Shown piece by piece: positions 9,378-21,527 of a stretch of DNA of 64,000 bases. Within the stretch, counting starts at the first letter, position 1; the number at the start of each line of letters is the position of its first letter. The position numbers and the translations under genes are program-made. The notes under the pieces were generated by a model. It saw only the letters and a list, made by a program, of their open reading frames with translations, searched no databases and was not told where the DNA came from. Source of the stretch: Sphingomonas gei (GTDB taxonomy: Bacteria > Pseudomonadota > Alphaproteobacteria > Sphingomonadales > Sphingomonadaceae); contig NZ_SRXT01000002.1 of NCBI RefSeq assembly GCF_004792685.1, positions 620,001 through 684,000 of the forward strand, in the 5' to 3' direction.

Positions 9378-9629
9378 CTATTCGGCCTTTTCGGCGAGCA
9401 CGGTGAGGCCGCGCTCGTTGACTTCGGCGAAGCCGCCTTCGATGCGGATCGTCTCGGGCGTCGTGGCGCCGGTCTTGTAGATTTCGAGATTGCCGTCGCG
9501 GATCGTCGACATCAAAGGCGCATGCCCTTCGAGCACGCCGAAATCGCCCTCGGTGCCGGGGACGACGACCATGTGTACGTCCTCGGAGCGGACGAGACGT
9601 TCAGGCGTGACGAGTTCGAAGTGCAGCAT
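9378..9629 (-). CDS. atpC: ATP synthase F1 subunit epsilon (short form)
   Basis: The 83-residue subunit keeps the N-terminal beta-sandwich that contacts gamma and the c-ring ([42 protein letters not shown]). It stops after LTVLAEKAE, so the two-helix C-terminal domain that in many bacteria brakes ATP hydrolysis is absent. Epsilon is usually 130-140 residues; short forms of this length occur in alphaproteobacteria. The ATG at 9629 starts the conserved fold; earlier in-frame codons run through repeat C. The ribosome-binding GGAG lies beside the repeat edge. It is the last gene of the atp operon. Confidence 0.92.
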   Translation of the reverse strand: MLHFELVTPERLVRSEDVHMVVVPGTEGDFGVLEGHAPLMSTIRDGNLEIYKTGATTPETIRIEGGFAEVNERGLTVLAEKAE

Positions 9630-9644
9630 TTCATAAAACTCCAC

Positions 9645-9782
9645 CCCTCCCTTCCAGGGAGGGGCAAGGGGTGGGTCCAGCGGCGGCGGGGGCTCGATGC
9701 CCCCGATGTCGCTTTTTGGGGATGGCGTAGGAGAGCTCGCTGCGCTCGCACCCACCCCCAGCCCCTCCCTTACAGGGAGGGG
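9645..9782. repeat. Family C paired inverted repeat, copy 2 (inside the atp operon)
   Basis: CCCCTCCCTTCCAGGGAGGGG and CCCCTCCCTTACAGGGAGGGG flank an inner hairpin GGGGGCTCGATGCCCCC and the block GCTGCGCTCGCACCCACCCC, matching copy 1 at 3955-4091. It fills nearly all of the 165 bases between atpD and atpC. Confidence 0.75.
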
Positions 9783-9794
9783 AGCAGTCCAGTT

Positions 9795-11294
<1,500 letters not shown>

Positions 11295-12185
11295 TTAGAG
11301 CGCTTCGGCGCCCGAAATAATTTCCACCAGCTCGGTGGTGATCGCGGCCTGGCGGGCGCGGTTATACTGGATCGACAGCCGCTTGATCAGATCGCCCGCG
11401 TTGCGCGTGGCGTTGTCCATCGCGGTCATCTTGCTGCCCTGCTCCGACGCGGCATTCTCGCGCATCGCGCGGAACAGCTGGATCGCGACGTTGCGCGGCA
11501 ACAGGTCGGCGAGGATCGCTTCCTCGTCGGGCTCGTAGATCACCGCGGCAGGGGCGGCGGTGCTGGGCACCGTGCCCTCGGGCACCGAGCTCGGCGCCAC
11601 CGGAATGATCTGCTGCTCGGTCGGCTCTTGCGTCAGCACCGACTTGAAGTGCGAATAGAAGAGGTGTGCGACGTCGAATTCGCCAGCTTCGTAGCGCGCA
11701 ACCAGATCCTCGGCATAGCCGCGCGCGTCGGCGAAGGCGAGCTTGCCCAGGTCGCCGGGCTCGATCGAGTGGACGAAGCTCTTGGGGAACAGCCGGTTGA
11801 GCACCGCGCGGCCCTTGCGGCCGATCGTGTAGAACTTCACCGTCTTGCCCTCGGCGATCATCTCCTGCGCGCGGCGGCGGGCGAGACGGGCGATGTTGGT
11901 GTTGAACGCGCCGGCGAGGCCCTTGTCCGACGTCGCGACGACGAACAGATGGACCTGGTCCTTGCCGGTGCCGGCGATGAGCTTGGGGCTCGATTCGCTC
12001 ACCGTCACCTTCGAGGCGAGGCTCGCGACCACGCTCTCGAGCCGCTGGGCATAGGGGCGCCCGGCTTCCGCCGCCTCCTGCGCGCGGCGCAGCTTGGCGG
12101 CGGCGACCATCTTCATCGCCTTGGTGATCTTCTGGGTCGACTTGACCGAGTTGATCCGGACCTTGAGTGCCTTGAGGCTCGCCAT
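11295..12185 (-). CDS. atpG: ATP synthase F1 subunit gamma
   Basis: The 296-residue rotor-shaft subunit has the N-terminal helix MASLKALKVRINSVKSTQKITKAMKMVAAAKLRRAQ and the C-terminal helix MDNATRNAGDLIKRLSIQYNRARQAAITTELVEIISGAEAL, which together make the coiled coil inside the alpha/beta hexamer. The Rossmann-like middle includes VVATSDKGLAGAFNTNI. The length is normal for alphaproteobacteria. Family B repeat copy 2 separates it from atpA. Confidence 0.97.
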   Translation of the reverse strand: MASLKALKVRINSVKSTQKITKAMKMVAAAKLRRAQEAAEAGRPYAQRLESVVASLASKVTVSESSPKLIAGTGKDQVHLFVVATSDKGLAGAFNTNIARLARRRAQEMIAEGKTVKFYTIGRKGRAVLNRLFPKSFVHSIEPGDLGKLAFADARGYAEDLVARYEAGEFDVAHLFYSHFKSVLTQEPTEQQIIPVAPSSVPEGTVPSTAAPAAVIYEPDEEAILADLLPRNVAIQLFRAMRENAASEQGSKMTAMDNATRNAGDLIKRLSIQYNRARQAAITTELVEIISGAEAL

Positions 12186-12209
12186 CCTGGTTTCTTTACT
12201 TCCTTAATC

Positions 12210-12291
12210 CGTCATCCCGGCGGAGGCCGGGATCCAGAGCCACGAGCCAATGCGCTTTTGGCTCTGGGCCCCGGCCTTCGCCGGGGTGACG
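12210..12291. repeat. Family B paired inverted repeat, copy 2 (inside the atp operon)
   Basis: CGTCATCCCGGCGGAGGCCG is mirrored by CCGGCCTTCGCCGGGGTGACG, with CCAGAGCC...GGCTCTGG extending the stem. It occupies most of the 129 bases between atpA and atpG. Confidence 0.75.
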
Positions 12292-12314
12292 GCTATTGGT
12301 TTGCTCGTCAGTGC

Positions 12315-14410
<2,096 letters not shown>

Positions 14411-14595
14411 GCGTGTCGGTTCCTCTTGGAGGGTTCGGAATTGGCCCCATGCAAAAAAGGGGCACGCCGAGTGGGCGCCCCGATGGGTCGCGGCGCGGTT
14501 AGCATCGGTGTCACGGGGATGCAACCCGACTCCTCTGGACAACTGCGTTCGGAGATGATGCTCTACGGCTGGGGAATGCAAGCAGGGGGGAAGAA

Positions 14596-15504
14596 ATGAA
14601 GCGAAGGGCGTTGCTCGTGGCCTCGGTGCTGGCGTGGGCCGGCGTCGCGCAGGCCGAGGTGCTGGAGATCACCGGGGAGTTCCCCGCAAACAATCGCGAG
14701 GCCAGTTTTCTCGAATCGATATCGGTCGATCGCTTCGGCGGCGGCGACGGCGCGGCGCTCCAGATCGCGATCGAGCGCGCGCTGGGCGGAAGCCAGTTTC
14801 AATTGCTCGCCGGGCGCACTGGGCGCGACACCGCCGAGGGCTCGATTTCGGGAAGCGTGTCCTCCGGAGTGGATGAAAGCAGCTTCACCAAGAAGGAAAA
14901 GCAGTGCGTCTCGAAGGACGGCGACGGCAAATGCACCAAGGAGGAGCAGGTCGAGATCCGGTGCAAGCGCCGGATCATCGACATCAAGGCCGACATCCGG
15001 ATCGTCCGCAACACCGACGGCCGCATCGTCTATTCGCAGCCCAAGCCGTTCCGCGAGGAAGTGAGCTGGTGCCCGGGCGGCAATGCCGGCCGGACTGCGG
15101 AGGACGTGATCGAAGGCGCGATCCGCGACATCGCCGGATCGCTGCGCGGCGATCTCGTTCCACATGTCGACACCTACAAGATCCGCGTGCGCGAAAGCAC
15201 CAAGGGGCTTTCGAAGGAGACGGCAAATCGATTCAAGGGATTGGTCAAGCTGACCAAGCGCGATCCGCGCGGCGCCTGCGCCGGCTGGGAAGCGATGCAG
15301 TCCGAGGCGCCGGGATATCCGTCGCTGCTGTTCAACCTCGGGCTCTGCGCCGAGCAGCGCGGCGAGTATGAGCAGGCGCTAAGCTTGTATCAGGATGCGG
15401 CGCAGGCCGGCGCGAATGAAGGCCGTGTCGGCTTCGAGCGCGCGACGCGGCTGGTCGAGGGCCGCGCCGACGCGCAGGAGCGGGCAAAGCGGCGGCGGGG
15501 GTAG
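14596..15504 (+). CDS. exported protein with C-terminal TPR-like region, function unknown
   Basis: The 302-residue protein has a signal peptide (MKRRALLVASVLAWAGVAQA, residues 1-20). A domain with several cysteines follows (KEKQCVSKDGDGKCTKEEQVEIRCKRRIID, near 95-125; SWCPGGNAG), suggesting disulphides in the periplasm. The C-terminus (about residues 215-285) looks like TPR helices (GACAGWEAMQSEAPGYPSLLFNLGLCAEQRGEYEQALSLYQDAA). I do not recognise the family. It diverges from the atp operon and stands alone before a family A repeat. Confidence 0.7.
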   Translation: MKRRALLVASVLAWAGVAQAEVLEITGEFPANNREASFLESISVDRFGGGDGAALQIAIERALGGSQFQLLAGRTGRDTAEGSISGSVSSGVDESSFTKKEKQCVSKDGDGKCTKEEQVEIRCKRRIIDIKADIRIVRNTDGRIVYSQPKPFREEVSWCPGGNAGRTAEDVIEGAIRDIAGSLRGDLVPHVDTYKIRVRESTKGLSKETANRFKGLVKLTKRDPRGACAGWEAMQSEAPGYPSLLFNLGLCAEQRGEYEQALSLYQDAAQAGANEGRVGFERATRLVEGRADAQERAKRRRG

Positions 15505-15524
15505 GCGGCCAACGGCCCAGCCAC

Positions 15525-15610
15525 CCGTTCGCCCTGAGCTTGTCGAAGGGCCGTTCTGCTTACTGCCCGTGCAGGCAAGTACAGGGCTTCGACAAGCTCA
15601 GCCCGAACGG
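15525..15610. repeat. Family A paired inverted repeat, copy 2
   Basis: CCGTTCGCCCTGAGCTTGTC and GACAAGCTCAGCCCGAACGG flank a short centre between two convergent genes. Confidence 0.8.
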
Positions 15611-15689
15611 GAGGGAATAGTCCGCAAAACGAGAGCGGGCGGCGGTGCATGATAGCGCCGCCGCCCGCTCCCGCTCGCTTCAGCGAAGC

Positions 15690-17150
15690 TTAGCGCCCGC
15701 GGCCGCCGGCACCCGCCGGACGCGCCGGGCGGGCGTGGAACTTGCCCTGGGGACGCGCATAGTTGCGGGGGGCGTCACCGGCGGGTCGATCGCCGCGCGG
15801 CGCATCGTTGCGGCGCTGCTCGCCCGAACGCTCGCCACCCTGTGCCGGACGACGCTCGCCCGAGGGCTGACCCTCGCGGCGCTGGCCCTGGCCCTGGCCG
15901 GGACGCTGGCCGCCGCCGGAGCGGCCGCCATGCTGCATCGCGCGGCCGTTGCGGCCGTTGGTTTCGTCGCGGCCCGCCGGCATCGGCGAGCGAGTCGACT
16001 TGATCTTGTTCGATTCGTTGATGAAGTCGGCCGGCAGCGGCTGGATCGCCAGCTTCTGGCGGGTCAGCTTCTCGATGTCCTTGAGGTACGGACGCTCGTC
16101 ATCGGCGCAATAGCTGATCGCGAGCCCGGTCGCCCCGGCGCGCGCGGTGCGGCCGATGCGGTGGACATACTGATCGGGCACGTTGGGCAGCTCGTAGTTG
16201 AACACATGGCTGACGCCCGAGACGTCGATGCCGCGGGCCGCGATGTCGGTCGCGATCAGGATCTTGACCTTGCCGCTGCGGAACTCGCCGAGCGCGCGTT
16301 CGCGCTGTGGCTGGCTCTTGTTGCCGTGGATCGCGTTGGCGGCGACGCCGTTGCCTGCCAGCAGGCGGACGACGCGGTCGGCGCCATGCTTGGTGCGCGT
16401 GAAGATCAACGCGCGATCGACAGCCGGATCGCGCAGAGCGATCGTCAGCAGCGCCTGCTTCTCGGCCTGCGCCACGAAAGTGACGTGCTGCTCGACGCGC
16501 TCGGCGGTGGTCGCCTCCGGCGTGACCTTCACTTCGATCGGGTTCTTGATGAACTGGCCGGCGAGCTCGCGGATCGTCTTGGGCATCGTCGCCGAGAAGA
16601 ACAGGGTCTGGCGCTTGGCGGGAAGCTCACGGACGATGCGCTTGAGGGCGTGGATGAAGCCCAGATCCATCATCTGGTCGGCTTCGTCGAGCACGAGGAT
16701 CTCGATGCCGAGCAGGATCGCATAATGCTGATCGAGCAAGTCGACGAGGCGGCCCGGCGTGGCGACGACGATGTCCATGCCGCGCGCCAGATCGGTCTTG
16801 TTCTTGTGGATCGAAGTGCCGCCGAAGATGGTGCAGACCGAAAGCTTCGAGCCCTTCGAATATTCGCGGGCGCTTTCGGCGATCTGGCTGGCGAGCTCGC
16901 GCGTCGGCGCCAGGACGAGCATCCGGCAGCCGCGCGGCTGGGCGCGCTTGCCGCTGGCGATCAGGCGGTCGATCGAGGGAAGCATGAACGCGGCGGTCTT
17001 GCCGGTGCCGGTCTGGGCGATGCCGAGAAGATCGCGGCCTTCGAGCAGCGACGGGATAGACTGGGCCTGGATCGGCGTCGCCTCGGTGTAACCCTTGGTG
17101 GCAAGCGCAGCGAGAACGGTCTCCGAGAGACCGAGTTGATTGAATTGCAT
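15690..17150 (-). CDS. rhlE: DEAD-box RNA helicase, RhlE type
   Basis: The 486-residue ATP-dependent RNA helicase has the Q motif (YTEATPIQAQSIPSLLEGRDLL), motif I AQTGTGKT (residues 45-52), motif Ia PTRELA, motif II DEAD (155-158), motif III SAT and motif VI HRIGRTARAG. The last 90 or so residues are a basic Gly/Arg/Gln-rich tail (RSGGGQRPGQGQGQRREGQPSGERRPAQGG), which in such proteins binds RNA non-specifically. It probably helps ribosome assembly or mRNA turnover. The tail is typical of sphingomonad RhlE-like proteins; the exact subgroup is inferred. Confidence 0.9.
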   Translation of the reverse strand: MQFNQLGLSETVLAALATKGYTEATPIQAQSIPSLLEGRDLLGIAQTGTGKTAAFMLPSIDRLIASGKRAQPRGCRMLVLAPTRELASQIAESAREYSKGSKLSVCTIFGGTSIHKNKTDLARGMDIVVATPGRLVDLLDQHYAILLGIEILVLDEADQMMDLGFIHALKRIVRELPAKRQTLFFSATMPKTIRELAGQFIKNPIEVKVTPEATTAERVEQHVTFVAQAEKQALLTIALRDPAVDRALIFTRTKHGADRVVRLLAGNGVAANAIHGNKSQPQRERALGEFRSGKVKILIATDIAARGIDVSGVSHVFNYELPNVPDQYVHRIGRTARAGATGLAISYCADDERPYLKDIEKLTRQKLAIQPLPADFINESNKIKSTRSPMPAGRDETNGRNGRAMQHGGRSGGGQRPGQGQGQRREGQPSGERRPAQGGERSGEQRRNDAPRGDRPAGDAPRNYARPQGKFHARPARPAGAGGRGR

Positions 17151-17721
17151 TATGGACCTTAAGAATACGGCCGGCGGGCGCGCACGGAAAATGGGCGCAC
17201 GGAGGCGGGGTCAAAAAATTGACGACCCGCGTGACTAGGGAAGCCGTGGTTTAACCGAGGCAGAGCCGGGGCGACGACCCATGGGCCGTCGTCCGATCAC
17301 GCTGCATGATGCCTCGCTGGCCGCCATATGGCAGCGAGACTGACCAAAGTCAATGCGCGCTGGCTCCGCCGGCTCCGGCTAAGGTACTTGCCTGCGGGTG
17401 CGGCGGAGGACTCTATCGGCAACGAGCACGAAGTTGCCATCGATCACTGCCACAGCAGCACGCCCGCGCGTGCGAGGATCGCCAGCGACACGAGCGCGAG
17501 CAGGAGCCTGGCGAGTCCAGTGAGGGCCACGAAATATCTCCTGACGGTTGAGGCTGCACTGCCCGGGGGCGAGGTCGTTCCGAGCGAAGGAAATCACTGG
17601 AGACGACAGTATTTCGGTTCCGCCAGATGATTCGGTTTCACCGGTGGAAACCCGGAAACGAAAGGAATTCTTAACCAATTGCCGCGTAGCCCGAACATTC
17701 CGATTATTGGGGAATTGGACT
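17151..17721. other. 571-base stretch without a firm gene
   Basis: Between the RNA helicase start and the PilZ-like gene I see no convincing full-size gene. Several open frames of 60-100 codons exist on both strands but lack a ribosome-binding site, hydrophobic pattern or family likeness. The left 150 bases must hold the helicase promoter. A 28-codon hydrophobic micro-ORF at 17444-17530 is listed separately. Confidence 0.5.
17444..17530 (-). CDS. possible 28-residue membrane peptide
   Basis: On the minus strand a GTG at 17530 preceded by AGGAGATATTTC (a near-ideal ribosome-binding site) opens a frame of 28 codons. It encodes a single hydrophobic helix (GLARLLLALVSLAILARAGVLLW) and ends in TGA. 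Such tiny membrane peptides exist as subunits or regulators of membrane complexes (KdpF is a known example of this size), but no partner gene is adjacent. Support is the ribosome site plus composition only. Confidence 0.35.
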   Translation of the reverse strand: MALTGLARLLLALVSLAILARAGVLLWQ

Positions 17722-18207
17722 GTGCTCGTCGCGCGTCTGGAAGTGCTGGGGGAAGTCGATCCGCGTGGCGCGATCCGCTTTCATGTGGCCAGCGAGAGTA
17801 CCCTGCGTGGTGCCGATGGACGGCCGATCGAAGTGCTGGTCGATAATTTCTCGCGCACCGGCTTCCTGTTCGTCGCCGACGAGGAGTTTCCGTCCGGTAC
17901 TCTGATTGCAATCGGCCTGTCGGGGGCGGGATCGCGCGAGGCGCAAGTGGTGTGGCGCGAAGGCCGCCGCCATGGCTGCGAGTTCCTCGTGCCATTGCCG
18001 CAATCGAAGATGGCGCGCGCCTTCGAGGGGCAGGCCGATGTGCTCGCCAACCTCGAGGCCGAGCTTCGCAAGCGGCTGCCGCGGGCGGAGCCAGCAACCG
18101 TCCCGCCGCCGGCGACGACGCTACGCCCCGCGCCGGAGACCGCACCCGCGCGCAGCGCCCGCAAGAAAAAGCTGGTCGACGCCATCCGACAGTTCCTCGA
18201 TAATTAA
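17722..18207 (+). CDS. PilZ-domain-like protein
   Basis: The predicted 161-residue protein has a beta-rich region VLVDNFSRTGFLFVADEEFPSGTLIAIGLSGAGSREAQVVWREGRRHGCEFLVPL (about residues 37-90). It resembles the PilZ fold, which in many members binds cyclic di-GMP, with the usual D-x-S-x-x-G part here as DNFSRTG. The upstream RxxxR motif is not obvious, so nucleotide binding is doubtful. A Pro/Ala-rich linker and a basic tail (ARSARKKKLVDAIRQFLDN) follow. The start is uncertain: GTG at 17722 with GGGGAA upstream is preferred over a longer frame from 17548 whose extra residues look non-coding. It ends 62 bases before ada. Confidence 0.6.
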   Translation: MLVARLEVLGEVDPRGAIRFHVASESTLRGADGRPIEVLVDNFSRTGFLFVADEEFPSGTLIAIGLSGAGSREAQVVWREGRRHGCEFLVPLPQSKMARAFEGQADVLANLEAELRKRLPRAEPATVPPPATTLRPAPETAPARSARKKKLVDAIRQFLDN

Positions 18208-18269
18208 GCGCGGACTTTGACCGCAAGCCGCGGGATGTAGCGCCGGCCGGCCACGGCTATATCGGCTAC

Positions 18270-19322
18270 ATGAGCAATCAGCACACCATCAGCGACGACA
18301 CCGCCTGGGCGGCATTCGACGCGCGTGACCGCGCCTATGACGGGCGCGTGATCGGCGCGGTGACCACCACGCGGATCTATTGCAAGCCGAGCTGCCCGGC
18401 GCGGCGGCCCAGGCGCGAGCATGTCGTCTTCTATCCGGATGCCGATGCCGCACGCGCCGCCGGCTACCGCGCCTGCCTGCGCTGCAAGCCCGATGAAGTC
18501 GGACGTGATCGAGTCGCTGTCGCCGAGGCGGTAGCGCTGATCGAGGCGGCCGAGGAGCCGCTGGGGCTCGAGGGGCTGGCGGCGCGGGTAGGTTATGCTC
18601 CGCACCATTTCCAGCGGCTGTTCAAGCGCGCGACCGGTGTGACTCCGGCCGCTTATGCCCGGGGGCTGCGCGCGCGCCGTGCCGCCGCCGCACTGACCGA
18701 GGAGGATCGCGTGACCGATGCCATCTACGAGGCGGGCTATGCCGCGCCGAGCCGTTTCTACGAGACCGCTAACGCGCGGCTCGGCATGACCCCGAGCGTA
18801 TGGAAACGCGGCGGCGCGGGAGCGACCATTCGTTGGACCGCCGCGGAGACCAGCCTCGGCCCGCTGCTGATCGCGGCGACCGACAAGGGGCTGTGCCGCG
18901 TCGCTTTCGACGAGGACCAGTTCGCGCTCGCCCGGCGCTTCCCCGCCGCCGAGATCGCCCCCGGCGGCGCGGCGCTGGCGGAACTCGCAGCGCGAGTAGT
19001 GGGCGAAGTCGAGACGCCGGGACGCGACATGGACTTGCCGCTCGACGTTCAGGGCACGGCGTTTCAGGAAGCGGTGTGGCAGGCGCTGCGGGCGATCCCG
19101 CCCGGCGAGACGCGCAGCTATGCCCAGCTCGCCGCCGAAGCCGGAAATCCGCGGGCGGTGCGTGCGGCGGGAACGGCGTGCGGCGCCAACCATGTCGCGG
19201 TGCTGATCCCGTGCCACCGTGCCCAGCGCACCGACGGCAGCATGGGCGGTTACGCCTATGGCCTCGATCGCAAGCGGGTGCTGCGCAAGCGCGAAGGCGT
19301 AACCGAGGGGGAAAACAAATGA
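18270..19322 (+). CDS. ada: bifunctional methylphosphotriester/O6-methylguanine DNA methyltransferase and activator Ada
   Basis: The 350-residue protein has the complete Ada layout. The N-terminal zinc domain carries Cys38, Cys42, Cys69 and Cys72 (YCKPSCP...CLRCKP), the same numbering as in E. coli; Cys38 accepts methyl groups from phosphotriesters. An AraC-type DNA-binding domain (about residues 85-180, VGYAPHHFQRLFKRATGVTPAAYARGLRARRA) follows. The C-terminal alkyltransferase domain has its acceptor Cys315 in LIPCHRAQR and the Arg-finger region GNPRAVRAAGTACGAN. It repairs alkylated DNA and, once methylated, activates adaptive-response genes. Its stop overlaps the next start by four bases (ATGA). 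Confidence 0.95.
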   Translation: MSNQHTISDDTAWAAFDARDRAYDGRVIGAVTTTRIYCKPSCPARRPRREHVVFYPDADAARAAGYRACLRCKPDEVGRDRVAVAEAVALIEAAEEPLGLEGLAARVGYAPHHFQRLFKRATGVTPAAYARGLRARRAAAALTEEDRVTDAIYEAGYAAPSRFYETANARLGMTPSVWKRGGAGATIRWTAAETSLGPLLIAATDKGLCRVAFDEDQFALARRFPAAEIAPGGAALAELAARVVGEVETPGRDMDLPLDVQGTAFQEAVWQALRAIPPGETRSYAQLAAEAGNPRAVRAAGTACGANHVAVLIPCHRAQRTDGSMGGYAYGLDRKRVLRKREGVTEGENK

Positions 19323-19783
19323 GCTATCGAATCCAGGGGCTGGATGCCCAACTTTTCCGCCACCTTTTCGGCCAATCGGATGCGGCGCTCGCTGCGCAGG
19401 GGGTGGTGCGGGTTCGCGCCGATGCCAAGCCGGGCTTTCCGTGTCGTATCACGCTCGAGGATGCCGAGCCCGGCGAAACGCTGCTGCTGCTGAACCATAC
19501 GGATCACGCAGTCGCGACGCCCTATCGCAACAGCTATGCGATCTATGTCCGCGAAAATCCCGGCGATGCAGCCGCGCTCGCGGACAGTCTGCCGCCCGTG
19601 TTGCAAGGCCGGCCGATCGCGCTGCGCGGCTACGATTCCGCCGGCATGCTGCGTGGAGCCATGTTGAAGATCGGCGACGTCGAAGCAGGCATCGAAGAGC
19701 TCTTCGCCCGGTCCGAGATTGCCTATATCCATGCGCATAATGCGGCCTATGGCTGCTTCGCGGCCCGCATCGAGAGGGGCTGA
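19319..19783 (+). CDS. DUF1203 family protein
   Basis: The 154-residue protein matches DUF1203 in layout: an N-terminal SYRIQGLDAQLFRHLFG, a conserved PGFPCRITLEDAEPGETLLLLNHTDHAVATPYRNSYAIYVREN block and a C-terminal YIHAHNAAYGCFAARIER. Function is unknown. The ATGA overlap with ada indicates translational coupling and suggests a link to alkylation damage, though this is inference. A perfect 19-base-arm inverted repeat begins at its stop codon. Confidence 0.8.
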   Translation: MSYRIQGLDAQLFRHLFGQSDAALAAQGVVRVRADAKPGFPCRITLEDAEPGETLLLLNHTDHAVATPYRNSYAIYVRENPGDAAALADSLPPVLQGRPIALRGYDSAGMLRGAMLKIGDVEAGIEELFARSEIAYIHAHNAAYGCFAARIERG

Positions 19784-19851
19784 AGCGGTTGCCGAGACGC
19801 GGGCGCCGTTGAGGACGAGAGCACCGGAGCCTGCGTCTCGGCAACCGCTTC
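19782..19851. repeat. Perfect inverted repeat with 19-base arms at the end of the ada operon
   Basis: GAAGCGGTTGCCGAGACGC (19782-19800) and its exact complement GCGTCTCGGCAACCGCTTC (19833-19851) enclose a 32-base loop. The left arm overlaps the TGA of the DUF1203 gene. No T-run follows, so a classical intrinsic terminator is unlikely; it may protect the 3' end of mRNA or stop transcription between the two convergent genes. Confidence 0.7.
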
Positions 19852-19879
19852 GCGACCGGCAGTTACGGTCTGATGACGA

Positions 19880-21421
19880 TTATTGCTCTTCTGCGGCCGG
19901 GGGCGGGCCCGATGCGGCCGGGCTGCAGCTGTAGACGAGCTTCTCGTTATAGAGCGGCGGCAGCGCCGCGCGGAGCAATTGCTGCTGGGTGGCGAGGTTG
20001 GCGCGCGCCGCCTGGTCGGCCGAGCAGGATTTGAGCGGCACGCCGGTGCGAAGCTGGCGCGCCTTCGTCATCTGGGCGGACGACAGCAAATAGCGCGTAT
20101 TGGTATAGGTTCGCGTCGCCGGATCGTAGTCGAGCACAGAGACCGACTGTTCCTGCCCGGGAACGAGGATCCGCTGCCAGTGCGTGCCCGATTCGGCATA
20201 TTGGGTGCGGCCGTTGATGCAGCCGTCGGCACCGATGTCGAGATCGACCTTGTCGATCGCAGTGACCGTGACTCGGCTGCGTTCGGGAATGAGCTTGCAC
20301 ACCATCCGCCCGAGCGCGGCCTGGTTGGGTACGGCCGCCAAAGCGCTCGCCTGCGGCACCGAAACGATCTTCGACTCGTCGAAATCGGGCCGGCTGAGGA
20401 ACAGCGCCACTGCGCCGAGCATCAGCACCCCGCCGCCCGCCGCCATCCAGATCGCCTCGCGGCGACGATCGCGCGAAAGCAACAGCCCGGCTCCGCCGAG
20501 CGCCAGCGCACCGAGCACGAGCAGCACCGCCGCGCCCGCCATGTAATTCTCCCGCGCGACCACGTTGCGGGCACGCGCCTGGGAGATCGCATCCTCGCGC
20601 GCGCTGGCATTCTTCGCGGCGTCGGTGCGGGCCAGCGCCTCGGCGTCGAGCCGCGCTTTCTCCTCGGCGCTGCGCTCCTGCGCCATCTGCTCCTCGACGC
20701 TGGTGCACGGGACGCTCACGCTCGCGAACGGCTGCCGTGCGCCCTGCAGGAACGCCGCCAGCTCGCGCCCCGCAATCGCGAAGGCAAAGCTCGAATCGCC
20801 TTCGTCGCCGCGGGTGATCGCCGAATTGACGCCGAGCACGCGGCCGCAGCGATCGAGCAAAGGACCGCCCGAATTGCCGCGCGCGATGCTGGCGGTGTGG
20901 AGCAGCACGTTGACGCCCTGCAGCGTGCGGTTGCCGGCGAAGCCACCCTGCGAGCGCACCGGCGATTGCGGCGTGATGAAGTCCGCCGCCGAGCGCGCCG
21001 TCGCCAGATCGACATTGCCGGGATAGCCCAAGGCGATCAGCGCCTCGCCGTCGCCGGGCGCGCCGGTGAACAATGTCAGTGGCGCGAGTCGCAAGCCGCT
21101 GAACTCGATCAGTGCGAGATCGCGCTGCTGGTCGATCGCGATCAGCTTGCCCTGATAGGATTTGTCGCCTTCGGACGGCACGATGCCGATGACGACGTTG
21201 CCCGGATAGCGATCGGCGAGCTCGACGACATGCGCGTTGGTGACGATGCGGTTGGGCGCTACCGCGAAGCCGCTGCCATGGCCGAAGCCGACGACTTCGT
21301 CGTCTACCACGGCGATCGTGACGATCCGCACCACGCCGCGCGCCGACGCCGAGATGTCATCGGCGCGCGCCGCCTGCGGAAACGCCGCGAGCAGCAACAG
21401 AAACAGCCAGAACCGCGTCAT
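19880..21421 (-). CDS. membrane-linked trypsin-like serine protease
   Basis: The 513-residue protein has a signal peptide (MTRFWLFLLLLAAFPQAARA). A trypsin/DegP-type protease domain carries His64 (VTNAHVV), Asp101 (QQRDLALIEF) and Ser184 (ARGNSGGPLLD). An Ala/Glu-rich helix, probably a coiled coil (about 240-290), comes next, then two membrane segments (about 294-316 and 324-343), and a C-terminal domain (345-513) with cysteines and a Gln/Ala-rich end. There is no PDZ domain, unlike DegP. The protease domain should face the periplasm. Start at 21421 is chosen because it begins the signal peptide. Substrate unknown. Confidence 0.8.
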   Translation of the reverse strand: MTRFWLFLLLLAAFPQAARADDISASARGVVRIVTIAVVDDEVVGFGHGSGFAVAPNRIVTNAHVVELADRYPGNVVIGIVPSEGDKSYQGKLIAIDQQRDLALIEFSGLRLAPLTLFTGAPGDGEALIALGYPGNVDLATARSAADFITPQSPVRSQGGFAGNRTLQGVNVLLHTASIARGNSGGPLLDRCGRVLGVNSAITRGDEGDSSFAFAIAGRELAAFLQGARQPFASVSVPCTSVEEQMAQERSAEEKARLDAEALARTDAAKNASAREDAISQARARNVVARENYMAGAAVLLVLGALALGGAGLLLSRDRRREAIWMAAGGGVLMLGAVALFLSRPDFDESKIVSVPQASALAAVPNQAALGRMVCKLIPERSRVTVTAIDKVDLDIGADGCINGRTQYAESGTHWQRILVPGQEQSVSVLDYDPATRTYTNTRYLLSSAQMTKARQLRTGVPLKSCSADQAARANLATQQQLLRAALPPLYNEKLVYSCSPAASGPPPAAEEQ

Positions 21422-21527
21422 CACCCTGCTCTCCGGCTCGCGCCGATCCATTGTCCCGTCGTGGCATAGGCACAGCGGGTCGCCGATGGAAAGAGTGTGC
21501 CGGCCCCGGGGCACCGCCGGCGCCGAA

